The notes under the pieces were generated by a model. It was not told where the DNA came from. It saw only the letters and a list, made by a program, of their open reading frames with translations, and did no database searches. A program made the position numbers and the translations under genes. A stretch of DNA of 8,882 nt from Candidatus Hydrogenedentota bacterium. GTDB taxonomy: Bacteria; Hydrogenedentota; Hydrogenedentia; Hydrogenedentales; SLHB01. The stretch covers positions 1 to 8,882 of the forward strand of contig SLHB01000119.1 of assembly GCA_007136375.1 (NCBI GenBank), given 5' to 3'. Below, in pieces: positions 6,775 through 8,882 of the stretch. Numbering within the stretch: the stretch's first letter is position 1; each line of letters begins with the position of its first letter.

Positions 6775-7986
6775 TCAGCAACAAGCCCCGTCGCTGCAGT
6801 CGGAATTGGCGTTCGTCTCCGTCGCACGGTAATCCTGGCCTTTGGTCTCGCGGGGATGGCGCAGGGCGCCGGCGGCGCAATCGAAGGGTTGTGCGTCTTC
6901 CAGCGAAACCGCCTCCAAGGGCTCAACGCCGATCATGTGGCCAGCGTAAGGCCCTTCGGGATCGGTCAGAATCTCATAGGTCTTTTCGCATACGGCCATG
7001 CGCTGCCCGCGATGATAGACATGGCCGTCGTCGTCGCGAACCTGCTTCCAAGGGCCCTTGTATACAACGGCTTGATTGCGGTCGAAACAGGGGCCTTGCT
7101 TGCCCGTGAATGCCTGCACCGTCATGGACCGGAACTCGATCCCTTCGATGGTCTGCCAGGGCTGTTCCGACCGGGACAGGATCTCGACGCCGTGGAATCC
7201 AGCGTTCTCGAATCGCCTGAGGAAATCGTCTTCACGGAAGGCGCCGGCGATACAGCCGCTCCAAAGGTGGGGATCGTGGAGAATCTCTGGCGGAGGATCC
7301 TCATCGCACACAATGTCGCTGATGACCGCGCGCCCTCCACGCCTCAGCACGCGGAACATCTCGGCGAACAAGTGCTCCTTCTCGCCGGTTTCGACGAGAT
7401 TCAGCACGCAATTCGACACAATGACGTCCACGCTGCTGGATTCCACGAGGGGCCGCTCCCGGCGCAGCCAGTCGCAGTACTCGGTGTAGCGAACCATCCC
7501 CTCTAGGTCGTGGATGGGATTCTCCCGCAACCACGCGCCGGCGGCGTCCAAATCAAGCGCCATGTCTTGTATCCGCGCCTTATGGAAGGCAAAGTTCCGA
7601 TACCCAAGACGCTCCGCTACGTCCCTCTCGTATTTCCGGGCGAGGTCCAGCATGGCGTCGTTGAAATCCAGACCGATGACGCGGCCCGCCGGGCCCGTCT
7701 TTTGGGCAAGGATGTAGCAGATCTTGCCGCCGCCGGAACCCAAGTCCAGCACCGTCTCGCCCTCTTCCACATACCGGGACGGATCGCCGCAGCCGTAATC
7801 CTTTTCGAGGACCTCCTGGGGGATAGCGTCGAGATAGCGGGAATCGTACCCGGCGGCGGGACAACACAGGGCGGGCTCCACCTCCGCCGCGCCGTCCCGG
7901 TAGCGCGCGATAACGGCGGACTCCAGGCCGCCGGCGCCATTGCCGTTTGGGGAGGAAGCCTTCGTTTGTTCCGTGAGTTCTCGCAT
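6775..7986 (-). CDS. arsM: ArsM, arsenite SAM methyltransferase (arsenosugar-type, with C-terminal extension)
   Basis: A 403-residue class I SAM-dependent methyltransferase that methylates As(III) to mono- and dimethylarsenicals. The SAM site is VLDLGSGGGK (79-88) with acidic GLDFND (105-110). Cys66 (YGCGDP), Cys193 (SNCVLNL) and Cys245 (LWSGCIAGA) align by context with the three As-binding cysteines of characterised ArsM enzymes; Cys41-Cys42 match the N-terminal CC. An inserted stretch (about 145-185) and a tail after about residue 290 make it longer than minimal ArsM. The tail holds Cys300, 333 and 370 and ends SDCSDGACC, a likely thiol metalloid site. I prefer the ATG at 7986, with AAAGG eight bases upstream. 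A TTG at 8037 would add 17 residues but lacks a visible ribosome site. It starts 60 bases after the YHS gene. The stop is TGA. Confidence 0.93.
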   Translation of the reverse strand: MRELTEQTKASSPNGNGAGGLESAVIARYRDGAAEVEPALCCPAAGYDSRYLDAIPQEVLEKDYGCGDPSRYVEEGETVLDLGSGGGKICYILAQKTGPAGRVIGLDFNDAMLDLARKYERDVAERLGYRNFAFHKARIQDMALDLDAAGAWLRENPIHDLEGMVRYTEYCDWLRRERPLVESSSVDVIVSNCVLNLVETGEKEHLFAEMFRVLRRGGRAVISDIVCDEDPPPEILHDPHLWSGCIAGAFREDDFLRRFENAGFHGVEILSRSEQPWQTIEGIEFRSMTVQAFTGKQGPCFDRNQAVVYKGPWKQVRDDDGHVYHRGQRMAVCEKTYEILTDPEGPYAGHMIGVEPLEAVSLEDAQPFDCAAGALRHPRETKGQDYRATETNANSDCSDGACC

Positions 7987-8046
7987 AGCCTCTGCCTTTC
8001 TCTGCGCCCATGGCGCGCTTTTACGATCATGAGCCAAGATTCAACG

Positions 8047-8670
8047 TTACCGGCCGTCCCTCGGACCATAGCCCGGAGCATGGCGCAAATCCGGCCAATT
8101 CTCGTCTCCCCGGGCGATGTGCTGCTCCTTGTTCCATAGCCAGCTCTGGTGAATGCCGGGCGTCAAGTTGAAATACAAGCGGCCCTCGATAACATCAAAC
8201 GCCTCGGGGTGCATGTCATCCTTGTACCCGTTCGCCACGCCGAGGGCGCAGAAACCGCCATAGGCGGGTGCGTAATTCTCGGGGCTCTCCGCGAACCGGT
8301 CCCGGTTTTCCTCCGAGGCGAACCAGAATGTGGCGCCCTTATACTCCGCCGTATGCTCGGGAGATCCCTCCACCGCCCTGTTCTCGGTGAAATACGCCAC
8401 GGTGTCGTAACCCTTGATAGCCACCCCTTCCCCCGTCATATTGATCGGACCATCGCCGTCAAAAGACGGATCGGCGGGCGCGCCGGCGAAACCGGCGCCG
8501 CCCCCGGGCATGAGCGCGGGCACTGTGTACGTCCGCCCGTCGGGAATGATGACGCTGAGCCCATAGGCCAAGGGAAAGGCCAGGGCAATCGCGATCAGAA
8601 CGGCCCGCCAACGGACCAGAGGCCTTTCGCCGCGGGCCCCGCGTGATGCTTCGTTGTGTGTTGTCGCCAT
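8047..8670 (-). CDS. Membrane-anchored YHS-domain protein (Cys form of a (seleno)protein family)
   Basis: A 207-residue protein with a cytoplasmic basic N-terminus (RGERPLVRWR), one hydrophobic anchor at about 22-42 and an extracytoplasmic YHS domain. The YHS part begins at VAIKGYDTVAYF (83-94), continues with EYKGATFWFASEENRDRF (109-126) and ends with YGGFCALGV (137-145). The C-terminus has LTPGIHQSWLWNKEQHI (169-185). YHS domains are small, often metal- or haem-associated modules. In this subfamily the position of Cys141 is selenocysteine in some bacteria; here the codon is TGC, so it is the Cys form. The ATG at 8670 is well supported by AAAAGGAG seven bases upstream (8685-8678); longer starts at 8703 lack one. 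It lies immediately upstream of arsM. A role in metalloid or thiol chemistry at the envelope is inference from position. Confidence 0.85.
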   Translation of the reverse strand: MATTHNEASRGARGERPLVRWRAVLIAIALAFPLAYGLSVIIPDGRTYTVPALMPGGGAGFAGAPADPSFDGDGPINMTGEGVAIKGYDTVAYFTENRAVEGSPEHTAEYKGATFWFASEENRDRFAESPENYAPAYGGFCALGVANGYKDDMHPEAFDVIEGRLYFNLTPGIHQSWLWNKEQHIARGDENWPDLRHAPGYGPRDGR

Positions 8671-8694
8671 GGTTTGGCTCCTTTTCCAGTGTCC

Positions 8695-8712
8695 CCGCGG
8701 CAAGCGCCGCGG
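8695..8712 (-). other. Perfect 7-bp GC hairpin upstream of the YHS gene
   Basis: CCGCGGC and GCCGCGG flank a four-base loop, giving a fully GC stem in the 73-base gap between the DUF3179-like gene and the YHS gene. No T-run follows on the minus strand, so it is not a normal intrinsic terminator. It ends about ten bases before the YHS ribosome site and could stabilise or modulate the message. Confidence 0.4.
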
Positions 8713-8743
8713 CCCCGAACGTCAGACATTCTGTTGTATTCGG

Positions 8744-8882
8744 TTAGCGGACGGAGTTATGTCCACCACCCCCGCATGCATTGGTTTCGGGATGAAAGGC
8801 GGCCCACGCAAACCAGAAGGCGTGAACCGCCTCGGCGGCGGAGGAAGCGGGAACAACGCGCGCGGCGTCATCGTCTTTCGCA
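8744..8882 (-). CDS. C-terminal end of a DUF3179-like protein (5' end outside window)
   Basis: Only the last 45 codons plus one base are visible, ending at TAA (8746-8744); the frame is open to the right edge. The segment AVHAFWFAWAAFHPETNA (18-35 of the visible part) resembles the conserved C-terminus of DUF3179 proteins, and a short Gly-rich tail GGGGHNSVR follows. DUF3179 is a family of unknown biochemical function found in secreted or membrane-associated bacterial proteins; some members are selenoproteins. It lies 73 bases upstream of the YHS gene on the same strand and so probably belongs to the same transcript. The family assignment rests on one short motif and would need the upstream sequence. 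Confidence 0.6.
   Translation of the reverse strand, partial: AKDDDAARVVPASSAAEAVHAFWFAWAAFHPETNACGGGGHNSVR

Noticed and set aside
6856..7506. A 216-codon plus-strand frame
   Set aside because: Antisense to ArsM; no recognisable motifs or ribosome site.

Overview
The window is GC-rich (my estimate is a little over 60%). It reads as one nearly continuous gene cluster, all on the minus strand, so transcription runs from position 8882 down to position 1. The organism cannot be named from this sequence. Lipoprotein and membrane protein types, compact spacing and strong AGGAG-type ribosome binding sites indicate a bacterium, probably with a Gram-negative-type envelope. No rRNA, tRNA, IS element, CRISPR array or origin was seen.

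In transcription order the genes are: (1) the 3' end of a DUF3179-like protein (8744-8882); (2) a membrane-anchored YHS-domain protein (8047-8670); (3) ArsM, an arsenite S-adenosylmethionine methyltransferase with a Cys-containing C-terminal extension (6775-7986); (4) a PiT-family phosphate/anion transporter with a Cys-rich central loop (5605-6744); (5) ArsS, the radical SAM/DUF3641 enzyme of arsenosugar biosynthesis (4509-5498); (6) a 565-residue fusion of a TVP38/TMEM64 (SNARE-associated) membrane domain to a DUF547 domain (2669-4366); (7) a pyridine nucleotide-disulfide oxidoreductase of the 'mercuric reductase-like' type, coupled to gene 6 by a GTGA overlap (1107-2672); (8) a small putative lipoprotein with five perfect-period PMDEPGSE repeats (823-1074); (9) the 5' part of a GT-C type membrane glycosyltransferase that runs off the left edge (1-769).

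The core reading is an arsenic biotransformation cluster of the arsenosugar type. ArsM methylates As(III) to dimethylarsenicals and ArsS attaches a 5'-deoxyadenosyl group, giving the arsenosugar precursor. The PiT protein is probably the associated anion or arsenical carrier. The other genes supply membrane and thiol-redox functions whose part in the pathway is not established; their role here is inferred only from neighbourhood. The classical ars genes (arsR, arsC, arsB/acr3) are absent from the window, as are the usual small GT2-type glycosyltransferases of arsenosugar loci. The promoter and any regulator probably lie beyond 8882.

The least ordinary points are the TVP38-DUF547 fusion coupled to the flavoprotein, the Cys-bearing PiT loop, the repeat lipoprotein, and the fact that several genes belong to families with known selenoprotein members but carry Cys here. 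In addition, arsM and the PiT gene lie in the same frame, separated only by a UGA that follows a Cys-Cys terminus.
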